Positions 7,552 through 17,112 of a DNA stretch of 64,000 nucleotides are shown here, in pieces. Both the position numbers and the translations under genes were made by a program. A model generated the notes under the pieces. It was not told the DNA's origin, searched no databases, and was given only the letters and a program-made list of their open reading frames with translations. How positions within the stretch are numbered: the first letter of the stretch is position 1; each line of letters starts with the position of its first letter. The DNA is taken from assembly GCF_002899675.1 (NCBI RefSeq), contig NZ_PKUU01000001.1:248001-312000 (forward strand), read 5' to 3'. This stretch comes from Clostridium sp. chh4-2. GTDB taxonomy: Bacteria > Bacillota > Clostridia > Lachnospirales > Lachnospiraceae.

Positions 7552-7762
7552 AGTGAATGATATGGAAATGAAACGGATCCCTGGCATTTCAATTAAATTT
7601 GGATGCAGTCAGGGCTTTTTTTCGTGCACAAGAAAGAAAAACGCTGCATTTTAACACCGCCGGATAAAATTTTATGGAATAAAATGCTTTTTTTCTTGCT
7701 ATTTTTTTCCTGTTATTGCATAATAAAGTAAGATATAATTCATATGTAAAAAACTATATGGC
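7552..7762. other. Candidate invertible promoter segment (211 bp)
   Basis: The DNA between the two repeats holds no gene. On the plus strand it carries a hairpin with a T tract (7579-7622) and, to its right, a perfect -10 box TATAAT (7734-7739) with only a weak -35 (around 7710-7716). As drawn, the promoter points right into a terminator and the 3' end of the recombinase gene. After inversion the -10 would lie at 7575-7580 on the minus strand, pointing at the small ORF starting at 7510. Inversion itself is inferred. Confidence 0.6.
7579..7622 (+). terminator. Hairpin with T tract inside the candidate invertible segment
   Basis: CCCTG-GCAT (7579-7587) pairs with ATGC and CAGGG (7603-7614) across a 3-nt bulge, followed by C and seven T residues. 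The stem is moderate. It would stop transcripts entering the promoter from behind, in either orientation of the segment. Confidence 0.5.
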
Positions 7763-7781
7763 ACATAATGCTTATTATGTG
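7763..7781 (-). repeat. Right 19-bp inverted repeat (candidate recombination site)
   Basis: This is the exact inverse of 7533-7551, with core GCTT on the plus strand. Outside it, GC extends its hairpin and five T residues follow (7783-7787), so on the plus strand this copy also reads as a rho-independent terminator. Confidence 0.7.
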
Positions 7782-7832
7782 CTTTTTATTATGCCAAGTT
7801 CCAATGAACTCTTTCGATATGAACAGAACCGC

Positions 7833-8687
7833 CTAAATAACCAGTTTCAGCCGGTTTAACTTTCTCGCCTGCTCCATGCTGCTGGTCAGCGTATAAATTC
7901 TGGTTGTTTCAATGCTGGTATGCCCCAGAATATCCGCCAAATGGACAATATCTTTTTCCAATTGATAAAACGACAGGGCAAACAGATGGCGCAGATTATG
8001 GGGATATACCTTTTCCGGACTGACCTTTGCCGCCATGCACAGCCGTTTCATTTCAGACCAGATATTGCTTCTGTTCAGCGGTTTTCCGCTTTTGGTGATA
8101 AATATGGGGCCGGAAATGATCCCTCTCTTTTTACAGTATCTCGTCAGTAGATCTAAAAGCTTGGGGGGAAGGAAAACCGTGCGTTCCTTGCCCTTATTGA
8201 CAATGATAACTCTGCCTGTTTTCAGCGCTTCCGCCGTGATGAACTGATGCTCGCTCACTCTGATTCCCGTGCTGCAGATCGCCTGCATAAGCAGATCCAG
8301 ACGTTCATTTTTCCGGCTTCTGGCCGCCTGCACCAGTCTCTGATACTCATTCCTGTTCAGTTCCTTGTCCATCTCCCGGAAGCTCTTTCTCTGAATTTTT
8401 AACAGCCGCACCCGGCATTCAGGCCAAACCAGAAAAGAAAACAAATTATTCAAGGCCACCAGCATGGAATTCGTGCTGGCAGCCTTGTATTTTTCTGATA
8501 GCATCTGTTTGTATTTTACCATACATTCTTTTGTTATCTCTTTTCCTTCCGGAAGCCAGTTGTAAAACGCCCGGATATCTCTTCGGTACTTTTCAATAGT
8601 CGCCTTAGAGCGCTCTTCCTCCGTCAGATACGTTTCAAAAGCTATCATCATCTCTTCAGTCAATATTTTTTCTGTCATTTCAGCCAT
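7833..8687 (-). CDS. Tyrosine recombinase (phage-integrase family)
   Basis: The ~284-residue protein has an N-terminal SAM-like core-binding domain (residues ~10-95) and a C-terminal catalytic domain with all active-site residues: Arg in CSTGIRVSE, Lys in VNKGKERTV, HNLRH (HxxR), LGHTS and the nucleophile tyrosine in TTRIYT. The ATG at 8687 is chosen because a TATAAT box at 8722-8727 lies inside any longer form and GGAAAGGA precedes it; ATG at 8678 is the alternative. No phage or transposon genes adjoin it. Inverted repeats 50 bp past its stop codon suggest a site-specific inversion role rather than element integration. Confidence 0.88.
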   Translation of the reverse strand: MAEMTEKILTEEMMIAFETYLTEEERSKATIEKYRRDIRAFYNWLPEGKEITKECMVKYKQMLSEKYKAASTNSMLVALNNLFSFLVWPECRVRLLKIQRKSFREMDKELNRNEYQRLVQAARSRKNERLDLLMQAICSTGIRVSEHQFITAEALKTGRVIIVNKGKERTVFLPPKLLDLLTRYCKKRGIISGPIFITKSGKPLNRSNIWSEMKRLCMAAKVSPEKVYPHNLRHLFALSFYQLEKDIVHLADILGHTSIETTRIYTLTSSMEQARKLNRLKLVI

Positions 8688-8786
8688 CGTCCTTTCCTGC
8701 GTTACATCGGATACAGATCTTATTATAACCACAGAGAACGATTTTACTAAATAGCTGACGCGTCATTTCTTTTCTCAACGCATTTT

Positions 8787-11700
8787 TTATCTTTTATTGT
8801 GATGCTTGTCCGCATACATCGCCTTATCCGCCTTATGGATCAGATCATTCAGAGAAAACGGAGCTTCACTCCATGCAGTTCCCACAGCAGCGGTCGCCGC
8901 CACCTTCCTATCTTTTGCCAGCATCTCCATTCTGGATCTCCACAGCTCGATCAGGCGTTCCAGCTCAGATTCTTTTCCGTCGCATACCACCACCAGAAAC
9001 TCGTCTCCGCCATACCGGTAGCCATGAATACGGCGTCCCATAACGGAACGTATGCTGTCGGCCACAATACACAGCAGCACATCTCCTACATCATGACCTT
9101 TTGTATCATTCACCTCTTTTAAATGATTTACATCAAAAAAGATGACGCCGCAGGACGTAAGCATTTGGTATTCGCCGTTTACCATATGCGCCAGTTTTGT
9201 CCGGTTAAACAGGCCGGTCAGCTGGTCGTGTTCAGCCAATTTCCGTTCTTCCAGGGCAATTTGCTCGGTCAGGTCGGTATAATAACCGCTGAGATAAAGG
9301 TTGCCCGCATTATCCTCCGTCACGCGGTAAAATACCTGCATCGGAACATAGACGCCGCTGCCGTTTGTAAGGCGCAGCCGCAGGGTACTTGTATTGCGGT
9401 TTTTAATCATCTCCTCCATCACGCTGTGCGCCATCGCTTGATCGTCCGGATGCAGTCCGGTATAGGCATCGCGCCCGTAGTAGTCCATGCACTGTTCATG
9501 GCTCATACCGCTCATACGGCAAAACTCCTCATTGATAAATACCGGAATTACTCTTCCGTCCGGATAGATCTTCATCTGCACAAAACCACCGGGCATATCG
9601 TTCATCAGGTCATGCATAATCCGGTTGTCGCTCAGAATCTGCGCTTCGTTGTCACGCCGCAGCAGGATGGCCGCTATATAATCGCCCAGCGCCAGCAAAT
9701 GATCAGCATGGGAAACATTTCGTTTGGGATTATCAACTCCCATATAACCGATCAGCGTTTCTCCCATCCACAGCGGAACGAGAATCAAACTGTAAATCCC
9801 CTGGCTCGTTATAATCTTATTGGTGTCAATTCCGCTTTTCTCAATGCTCTCTATGTTCTCCAGACAGACATGGCCTTTGTTTTTAAAAATCTTCAGCGCA
9901 TATTCCTGAATCGAATACGGAAGGTTCTGCAGATTATCTTTTTCCGGCTGAATGCCGGGCGCACAGAACTCATAGGTGTTTTGTGATACCTGCTTTTCAT
10001 CGTCCAGTTCGAAAATATAGGACCGGTCTCCGTCAAAATACTCCATCGTCTTCTCCAGAGTCAAAAGTATGGATTGTTCCGGATCATCCTTCATCAGGAG
10101 ATACCGGGACGCATCATTTAAAAAGCTCAGCTGCTCGTTGATCTCCTTAGCCGCCTGTTCCGCCTTTTGCTGATCAGCCAATGCAAGGCTCAGCTGTCTC
10201 GTTTCCTCCGTAATCGGCGTATATGCGGTATAGATAACCGTATTCCCATTTTCCCGGGAAGCAATGCGGCCTACGAGATGAAAAGCGCTGTAACCGCCGC
10301 TGCCGTTAAGCACCCGTATATTGCATTCCATATCCCGGTCATTTTTGACGGCTTCTTTGATTGTATTCATCATGCGCTCCCGGTCCTCCGGGTAAATGGC
10401 CTGAGCCGGTTCCTGCATCTGAAGATCCCCGCCGTTCCTGTTCACAAGTTCCGCGTACCTTTTATTTACATGCGAAGCGCTGATGGTGCCGTCTGAAGTC
10501 ACCTCAAATATAATCGCGCCGCATGGAAGATTGTCTAAAAGTTCCCTTCTGCGCTCTTCGATTCCGGCATCAGACGTCATATCCGCATAATATCCATTAA
10601 TGAATTTTCCCCCGGAAGGATCTGCAGTGGTGCGGTAAAATGCCTGAATATGCACATACCCCTTCCCTTTGCTGCATAGACGTACACGAGTCGAAAAGAT
10701 TCCCTCTTCCGCCTCCGTCTTGGCGACCACCCGTTTCAGTTCCAAAAGGTCGTCCGGATGCACGCCCGCAAACGCATTATCTGCATAGAGTTCAAAAGCC
10801 TCCTCATGGGTCATGCCCATCATCTGACAAAAGCCGTCATTGATGAACACCGGTAAAGCGCTTCCGTCGGGAAGCAGCTTCATGCGCACAAAACCGCCGG
10901 GCGTATCGTTCATCAGCCGCTGCAGCAGTTCGTTGTCATTTTTTATATGCAGCAAATGATCGCGGCGCATCAGCATAGACGCCATATAGGCGCCGATAGC
11001 TACAAGCTGGTCAGTGTGGCTTGTATTTTTCCTGGGATTATCCACACCTGCATATCCTATAAGTTTCTTATGGTTTCTCAGCGGAACAAGAAAAACATTA
11101 TGAATATTCTGCTGTATGAACACCTGTTTTTCATGTTCCCGGTACTCAGGCATTTCATTTACATCCTCAATGCAGATATTCTGGCCTTTGCGGAATTCTT
11201 CCAGCGCATAATTCTGTCTCCAGTATGGCATCGCCTGCAAATTAGCCTTTTCTGAGGAAATACCGGGCGCACAAACTTCGTAGGTATTCACCGATACCTG
11301 ATTTTCATCATCCAGCTCAAATATATAGGACCGGTCTCCGTCAAAATGCTCCATAACCTTTTGCAGCGCCTGGTAAATGGCTTCGCCCGGTTCCTTATCG
11401 CTTAGCAGGTATCCTGAAATTTCATTGAGGAAAAGAAGCTGTTCATTTACCTCATTCGCCAGCTGTTCGGCCTTCTGCCTGTCGGCAAGCGCTACGCTGA
11501 TTGACAGCGCTTCCTCCGTAATCGGAATGTACGTAACATATATGAGAATGGTTTCACTATCCTGCACTTCTGTCTTGCCCACCACATGCATGGGAAGATA
11601 TCCTCCGCTGCCATGAAGCACGCGGAAATCACACGACATCTCTCCTCCGGTTATCGCTTCTTTTACGGCCGCCATCACACGGTCCCGGTCGTCAGGATGC

Positions 11701-14700
11701 ACCGCGGTTATGGCATTTTCTCTGTGAATCTGCTCTTCGTCACGGCACACTAATTCTGAAAAACGCTTGTTTATATGCCGGACATTTAAGAGACCGTTCT
11801 TCATTTCATAGACCGCGGCGCCGCAGGGCAGGTTGTCTAAAAGCTCTTTTCTCCGTTCTTCCAGCTCCATATCCGCCGTCATATCCGCATAATATCCGTT
11901 TGTATACTGAACTCCGTTTGGATCTGTGGTTGTCCGGTAAAAAGCCTGAAAATGCATATAGCCCTTTTCCTTATGATAGAATCTTGCCCGCGCGGAAAAA
12001 ATCCCGTCTTCTTTCATGGCATTAATCACAGCCTGCTGAATTTCCTCCACATCCTCAGGGTGCACTCCGGCATAGGCATTTTCGCCATAAATCCGCTGCG
12101 CTTCTTCGTGGCTCATGCCCATCATCCGGCAAAAACCATCATTGATAAATACAGGAACCGCTCCTCCATCCGGAAGCATCTGCATGCGCACAAATCCCCC
12201 CGGCGTATCGTTCATAAGCCGCTGCATGGAATCATTGTCATTTTCTATTGTTGTGAGCAGATCGCGCCGGTTTAAAAGCACTGCCACATAATCGCCAAGC
12301 GCAGACAAATACCCGACGAAATTAAAGGACCTCCGGGGATTACATGCCCCCAGCATGCCGACGAGCACACCGTCCTGCATCAGCGGCACGGCAATTAAAG
12401 ACTGGATTCCCGCTGCCCTGAGTTTCAGTTTTTCAACAGACCGTTCGGGCTCCAGCTCCTCGATATTTTCGATCACGATCTGTCTGTCGCTCTTTAACTG
12501 CTCAATCCAGCCGGCCATCTCAGCGTATGGAATCTGCTTTTTCGTATCTATATTTACTGAAAGTCCGTCGGCACAGACCACATAAGAGATGCTCCCGGCC
12601 TGTCTCGCTTCTGAATACTCCATTATATATACAAAATCCGCATTAAAATAAGCCATCTGCCTACTCAGCAGACGTTCAATCGCCGCCTCCGTATCCGGGT
12701 TGCTGAGAATACTTTTAGACACTTCATTCAGAAACTGAAGCTGTTCCGTAGTTTCCGCCACTTTCTGCTGTGTCTGCTTCTGTTCCGTAATATTCTCAAT
12801 AAGCAGATAAACCACACTGCAAGCCGGACTTTTTGCAATCACTCTGCCGTAATAACGGAGACACTCTTCATGGGCAGGCTGTGTCAGATGGTCATAAAAA
12901 ATCACGTCTCCACGCATCTCCACTCCGTCCCGTGAGGCTGTGCGGACCTCTTCCTTAAAACGCCCGGCCTCCTCTTTGGACATAAACGTCAGCGGATCGA
13001 TTCTCAGTATATCGGTTAAAGGGATGCCGGTGCGCATCTCCTCCCGGTATTTTTCATTGGCACGGATGATCTCGCACTTTCCTTCCGTAAATTCCAGAAC
13101 ACAGGCGCCGCCCACATAGCTGTTAAAGATCAGACTTTCAATGGATTCCGAATTCCAGAACGCATTGCCGTCCAGCGCACTGATCGTTTCAAACGTACCT
13201 ATATTTTTCGCTTTTTCTCTGCACCTGGACAGATTTTCGAACTCGTTCACCGGCATCGGCCTGTCGTAATAATAGCCCTGGATCAAAAGGCAGCCGATGG
13301 ACTGAAGAAAATCCGCCTGTTCCTTTGTTTCCACGCCCTCGGCAATCACCCGCATGCCAATCCATTTTGCCATACGGACAATGGACTCGATAATGTTGCC
13401 GCCCCGTCCGGTATTATCCCTTCCCGACAAAAAACGCATGTCCATTTTCAACACGTCGGCAGGCACATCCTTGAGCACGCTGAAGGACGAATAACCGCTG
13501 CCGAAATCGTCGATTTCAATGGTAAAACCATAGGCCCGCAGTTTTTTTACCATCTCCACAATCCGCACAATATCGAAAGAAAGGGCCGATTCCGTAATCT
13601 CCAGCTGTAAAAGCTCTGCTGGTATTCCATATGATTCTACCAGACCGGTAAGCTTCTCATAGAAGTCTTCTTCCAGAATATCGATTCGGGAAACATTGAC
13701 AGAGACAGGCAGAGGGTATCGGCCCTCATCAATCCAACGGCGCAGAAGCCCGCATACCTTCTCCCATACATACTTATCCAGCTCATAGATAAAACCATTT
13801 TTCTCGAACAGTGGTATAAAAGAGTTGGGAGGGATCATGCTTTTCTGTTCTTTGCTGCGCCAGCGGGCCAGCGCTTCCGCCCCGACCAAAGCGCCGGTTT
13901 CATGGTTGTACTGAGGCTGGAGCCATACCTCAAACTGGCCGTCCGAAAGAGCGTACTCCATCTGTCCCAGGATTTTCTGGTCCTCCATAAACCGCTTCTG
14001 CATCTCATTGTTATAAGTTGCCACAGAAACGTTATACCGTCCTTTTACGGAGCGTTTCGCCAAAAGAGCCTTATTCATCATATCGTTAAATGAAAGGCTT
14101 TTATCGTCGATCAGATAGCGTCCTATGCTCAGCTGAAGCTTGATGTGAATCCCCTCCGCCTTAAAACAGTCTTCCACCGATATGATAAGTTCCGGCAAAA
14201 GGGCGGGCGTATCGCTGGGAAGAAGAAGCGCAAAATTATCCGCCGATATACGGCACGCGATACCGCGATATTCATCCACAAAACCGGTCAGGACGTTGGC
14301 GATTTGTTTTAACGCACGGTCTCCGTTTTCCCGGCCATACTGCGTATTGATTGCATTAAAATTATCCACATCCAGACAAGCCAGCAGATAAGATCCCACA
14401 GGCTCCCTGGCAATCATTCCGGCTGACTTACGGAAAAACAGATCGCTGCTGTAAAGACCTGTTAATGCATCCAACTGGCTGAGACGGCTTTTAACCGCAT
14501 TTTTCACCCGCAAAAGGGCAATCCGCGGCTTCACCGGTTTGGTAATAATATCCTCTGCGCCAAAATCCAGCGCTCTCATCTGGCCGCTCTCATCTTCTTC
14601 TGTTGTAACCGCAAAAACAGGAAACAGAAGCATCTCGCTCTCCCTGCCGATCTGGTCCAGCACCTCAAAACTCCCCGGCATGTCCAAGTCACACAAAACC

Positions 14701-14864
14701 GCTAAAACCGTTTCCCTGTGTATTATTTGAAGCGCCTGTGCACTGTTTTCGGCCTCCTTGACGCTGTATTCACGTTCAAATACAGCGCGCAGACTACTGC
14801 GTTCCGCCTCTGTTTTGCCGACAACCAATATGGGCGCCTGTATCGTTTCATCCGTCGTAATCAT
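8787..14864 (-). CDS. Giant c-di-GMP signalling protein: REC-GGDEF*-EAL-PAS-(GAF-PAS-PAS)x2-GAF-PAS-GGDEF
   Basis: At 2025 residues this is far longer than usual. Domains by eye: receiver (1-125) with acceptor Asp-59 in LCDLDMPG; a GGDEF domain (~130-290) whose signature is replaced by SADNF, so inactive or regulatory; an EAL phosphodiesterase (~300-545) with AEALARW, EITES, DDFGSGYSS and EGVET intact; a PAS-like region; three GAF domains starting near 700, 1130 and 1570; and PAS domains of two types, RLMNDTPGGFVRM three times and LLDNLPCGA twice. A C-terminal GGDEF (~1865-2025) has intact YGGDEF and no RxxD inhibitory site. It is the last gene after a lipoprotein and hybrid kinase, so it is the likely phosphorylation target. 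It may both make and degrade c-di-GMP. Confidence 0.92.
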   Translation of the reverse strand: MITTDETIQAPILVVGKTEAERSSLRAVFEREYSVKEAENSAQALQIIHRETVLAVLCDLDMPGSFEVLDQIGRESEMLLFPVFAVTTEEDESGQMRALDFGAEDIITKPVKPRIALLRVKNAVKSRLSQLDALTGLYSSDLFFRKSAGMIAREPVGSYLLACLDVDNFNAINTQYGRENGDRALKQIANVLTGFVDEYRGIACRISADNFALLLPSDTPALLPELIISVEDCFKAEGIHIKLQLSIGRYLIDDKSLSFNDMMNKALLAKRSVKGRYNVSVATYNNEMQKRFMEDQKILGQMEYALSDGQFEVWLQPQYNHETGALVGAEALARWRSKEQKSMIPPNSFIPLFEKNGFIYELDKYVWEKVCGLLRRWIDEGRYPLPVSVNVSRIDILEEDFYEKLTGLVESYGIPAELLQLEITESALSFDIVRIVEMVKKLRAYGFTIEIDDFGSGYSSFSVLKDVPADVLKMDMRFLSGRDNTGRGGNIIESIVRMAKWIGMRVIAEGVETKEQADFLQSIGCLLIQGYYYDRPMPVNEFENLSRCREKAKNIGTFETISALDGNAFWNSESIESLIFNSYVGGACVLEFTEGKCEIIRANEKYREEMRTGIPLTDILRIDPLTFMSKEEAGRFKEEVRTASRDGVEMRGDVIFYDHLTQPAHEECLRYYGRVIAKSPACSVVYLLIENITEQKQTQQKVAETTEQLQFLNEVSKSILSNPDTEAAIERLLSRQMAYFNADFVYIMEYSEARQAGSISYVVCADGLSVNIDTKKQIPYAEMAGWIEQLKSDRQIVIENIEELEPERSVEKLKLRAAGIQSLIAVPLMQDGVLVGMLGACNPRRSFNFVGYLSALGDYVAVLLNRRDLLTTIENDNDSMQRLMNDTPGGFVRMQMLPDGGAVPVFINDGFCRMMGMSHEEAQRIYGENAYAGVHPEDVEEIQQAVINAMKEDGIFSARARFYHKEKGYMHFQAFYRTTTDPNGVQYTNGYYADMTADMELEERRKELLDNLPCGAAVYEMKNGLLNVRHINKRFSELVCRDEEQIHRENAITAVHPDDRDRVMAAVKEAITGGEMSCDFRVLHGSGGYLPMHVVGKTEVQDSETILIYVTYIPITEEALSISVALADRQKAEQLANEVNEQLLFLNEISGYLLSDKEPGEAIYQALQKVMEHFDGDRSYIFELDDENQVSVNTYEVCAPGISSEKANLQAMPYWRQNYALEEFRKGQNICIEDVNEMPEYREHEKQVFIQQNIHNVFLVPLRNHKKLIGYAGVDNPRKNTSHTDQLVAIGAYMASMLMRRDHLLHIKNDNELLQRLMNDTPGGFVRMKLLPDGSALPVFINDGFCQMMGMTHEEAFELYADNAFAGVHPDDLLELKRVVAKTEAEEGIFSTRVRLCSKGKGYVHIQAFYRTTADPSGGKFINGYYADMTSDAGIEERRRELLDNLPCGAIIFEVTSDGTISASHVNKRYAELVNRNGGDLQMQEPAQAIYPEDRERMMNTIKEAVKNDRDMECNIRVLNGSGGYSAFHLVGRIASRENGNTVIYTAYTPITEETRQLSLALADQQKAEQAAKEINEQLSFLNDASRYLLMKDDPEQSILLTLEKTMEYFDGDRSYIFELDDEKQVSQNTYEFCAPGIQPEKDNLQNLPYSIQEYALKIFKNKGHVCLENIESIEKSGIDTNKIITSQGIYSLILVPLWMGETLIGYMGVDNPKRNVSHADHLLALGDYIAAILLRRDNEAQILSDNRIMHDLMNDMPGGFVQMKIYPDGRVIPVFINEEFCRMSGMSHEQCMDYYGRDAYTGLHPDDQAMAHSVMEEMIKNRNTSTLRLRLTNGSGVYVPMQVFYRVTEDNAGNLYLSGYYTDLTEQIALEERKLAEHDQLTGLFNRTKLAHMVNGEYQMLTSCGVIFFDVNHLKEVNDTKGHDVGDVLLCIVADSIRSVMGRRIHGYRYGGDEFLVVVCDGKESELERLIELWRSRMEMLAKDRKVAATAAVGTAWSEAPFSLNDLIHKADKAMYADKHHNKR

Positions 14865-14961
14865 TCAAAGGATAACTCCTTTCCCAATATCCCGAAGCCG
14901 GATTCTCATCCGGCTCCCAGACTTCCTATTCGCAGCACGGCAGAGCCGCGGGCTCCATCCG

Positions 14962-17109
14962 TCAGCCATTCAAATAACGTTTCATCTCATGCAGCATGTG
15001 CTGGATATTCACCGGTTTGGACAGATGCGCATTCATCCCCGCCCGCTTTGCCTCCTCACGGTCTTCCGTGAATGCGTCTGCGGTCATGGCAAAGATCGGT
15101 ATGGTGGCCGCATCTTCCCGATCCATCCGCCTGATTGTTCTGGTCGCCTCATATCCATTCATAACCGGCATATGCACATCCATTAAAATCAAATCGATCT
15201 CTCCGGGAGCCGACTGGGCAAAATAATCCACGCAGGACTGTCCGTCGCCTACAATGTCGATCAGCATGCCTCTGTCCTGCAGCAGTTCCTTTACAATTAA
15301 CTGGTTCAATTGATTATCTTCTGCCAAAAGGATATGCTTACCAGCCAGATCAACAATTTCATCCTCTTCGGAACTGGATTCCACTTCTTCAGACATCTTC
15401 TTCTCCTGCTCCCTGGAAGGAAGGGCGAAATCGAGATTTACCGTAAATACAGTGCCCTCCCCAGAGGTGCTTTCCACAAAGATCGTTCCTTCCATCAGAT
15501 CCACAATCATTTTTGCTATTGCCATCCCCAGTCCGCTGCCCTCGATCTTATTAATCCGGCTGTCCTGTTCTCTGGTAAAAGACTCAAATATATGGGCGGC
15601 AAAATCAGGACTCATCCCAATTCCGGTATCCTCCACCCGGAACGTCAGATGGGTAAAGTTTTCACGCTTAGAAGCTTCTTCCGTCACGTCCATCGTGATC
15701 CTCCCGCACTCCGGGGTGAATTTTACCGCATTGGACAGCAAGTTGATTAACAGCTGGTTCAAACGCAGAGCATCAAAACAGAGAACCTTATGCTCAATCT
15801 GATGGAGCCTGATCTCAAAATGCTGCTTTTTCTGTGCCGAAGCAGGCCTGATAAGCTTCTCCAGATTATTCAAAAGGTCCTCCAGTGAAGCCGCGTCATT
15901 GTGCAGCAGCATCTGTCCGCTTTCAATTTTTGATAAGTCTAAAATGTCATTGATCAGGCTGACCAGCAGCTGTCCTGACTGCTCGATATTCTTTAAATAT
16001 CCCTTCACTTTTTCCGTATCTTCCAAATGGTCATCTGCCAGTCTGGCCATGCCGACAATGGCGTTCATCGGAGTTCTTATATCGTGAGACATATTGGACA
16101 GGAACCGGCTCTTTGCCAAGTTAGCGCTCTCCGCAGCCTTTCTGGCCTGTTCCTCTGCCAATACAATCCGGCGGGTGGAATTACGGTAAAGGAAGACAAA
16201 CGCGCCTAATATACAAATACTGAATATTATCAGAATATAAAATAATTGGGAATTATGGATAATCGTCTCTGCCTGTTCCATAATAACACGGTTCGGAATA
16301 ATGGATAACACATACCAGCCGGGCGCACTGTTCATAGGAACATAACAGAATACATATTCCTCCTTCTGATATTTAAATCGGGCCACGCCGAAATTCTGCT
16401 GTTTTAAAGCGGTGCGGAATGACTGAACAGCCTGATTGTTATTTCCCTGCAAATCGATAATATCAAACAGGTTCTGAAATGTGCGGTTGCTGTTGCGGTG
16501 CTGGGAGCGGATCAGAATATCCCCTTCCTGATTCACCACATAGGAAAAACCGGTATCATTAAAAAATGACAGGGAAAACTGCTGTGCAATTTCTGCGCGG
16601 CTTTTCGATTTCTGAATAACACCACGGGCGCCGTCCGCAAAGGAGAAGCACTCATAACTGTTCAATGTCCATACACCGGTCTGCATATCCAAAAATGGTT
16701 CCAATACCCCATGGCCGCTCAAATTCTGGAACTGTGCAAGCTGTTCCGGTTCTAAAGCCCTTCTTTCTTCCCGCAAATCCGTATAGATTATGCCGGAATC
16801 CAGATTGATGCAGGCAACTGAGGATTCCATCGTGCCAAACAATTCCATTTTTTTCTGAATGATATCGTAATTATCCGAGTCTTCCACGGACAGCCCTTTG
16901 GCCAGTCCGTGAAGCGCCTCCGCATCTTTTTCTATGTAAGTGTCCAAAGCATGCCCTCCCTGGGCTGTTACCTCCAGAATATCTGTCACTGACAGGTTCC
17001 AAAGAGACTGGCGCACTTGGGCGAGATAAATGATGCCTCCAATCAAAATAGCGGCTACAATCCCAACCAGAAAAACGCCCCAAAAATAATTTTTTTTCGA
17101 TTTCACCAC
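14962..17109 (-). CDS. Hybrid sensor histidine kinase
   Basis: The 715-residue protein has a membrane segment (residues ~9-30), a large extracytoplasmic sensor region to ~285 and a second membrane segment (289-309). The kinase core follows: phosphorylated His-342 in SNMSHDIRTP, an N box around 451-464, and ATP-binding DTGIGMS and GSGLGMA. A receiver ends the protein (592-712) with Asp-644 in LMDVHMP and Lys-698. No HAMP domain is obvious between TM2 and the kinase. It starts at GTG 17109, three bases after the stop codon of the solute-binding lipoprotein, so sensor and ligand-binding protein are probably made together. It precedes the giant c-di-GMP protein, the probable output. Confidence 0.92.
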   Translation of the reverse strand: MVKSKKNYFWGVFLVGIVAAILIGGIIYLAQVRQSLWNLSVTDILEVTAQGGHALDTYIEKDAEALHGLAKGLSVEDSDNYDIIQKKMELFGTMESSVACINLDSGIIYTDLREERRALEPEQLAQFQNLSGHGVLEPFLDMQTGVWTLNSYECFSFADGARGVIQKSKSRAEIAQQFSLSFFNDTGFSYVVNQEGDILIRSQHRNSNRTFQNLFDIIDLQGNNNQAVQSFRTALKQQNFGVARFKYQKEEYVFCYVPMNSAPGWYVLSIIPNRVIMEQAETIIHNSQLFYILIIFSICILGAFVFLYRNSTRRIVLAEEQARKAAESANLAKSRFLSNMSHDIRTPMNAIVGMARLADDHLEDTEKVKGYLKNIEQSGQLLVSLINDILDLSKIESGQMLLHNDAASLEDLLNNLEKLIRPASAQKKQHFEIRLHQIEHKVLCFDALRLNQLLINLLSNAVKFTPECGRITMDVTEEASKRENFTHLTFRVEDTGIGMSPDFAAHIFESFTREQDSRINKIEGSGLGMAIAKMIVDLMEGTIFVESTSGEGTVFTVNLDFALPSREQEKKMSEEVESSSEEDEIVDLAGKHILLAEDNQLNQLIVKELLQDRGMLIDIVGDGQSCVDYFAQSAPGEIDLILMDVHMPVMNGYEATRTIRRMDREDAATIPIFAMTADAFTEDREEAKRAGMNAHLSKPVNIQHMLHEMKRYLNG

Positions 17110-17112
17110 CTG

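Noticed and set aside
7833..8687. Tyrosine recombinase as the integrase of a prophage or conjugative element
   Set aside because: No phage, relaxase or att-like tRNA gene is nearby. The adjacent inverted repeats give a better explanation.
9123..9986. 287-codon plus-strand ORF opposite the giant signalling gene
   Set aside because: It is a shadow of the GAF/PAS coding region, with no ribosome-binding site or recognisable motif.
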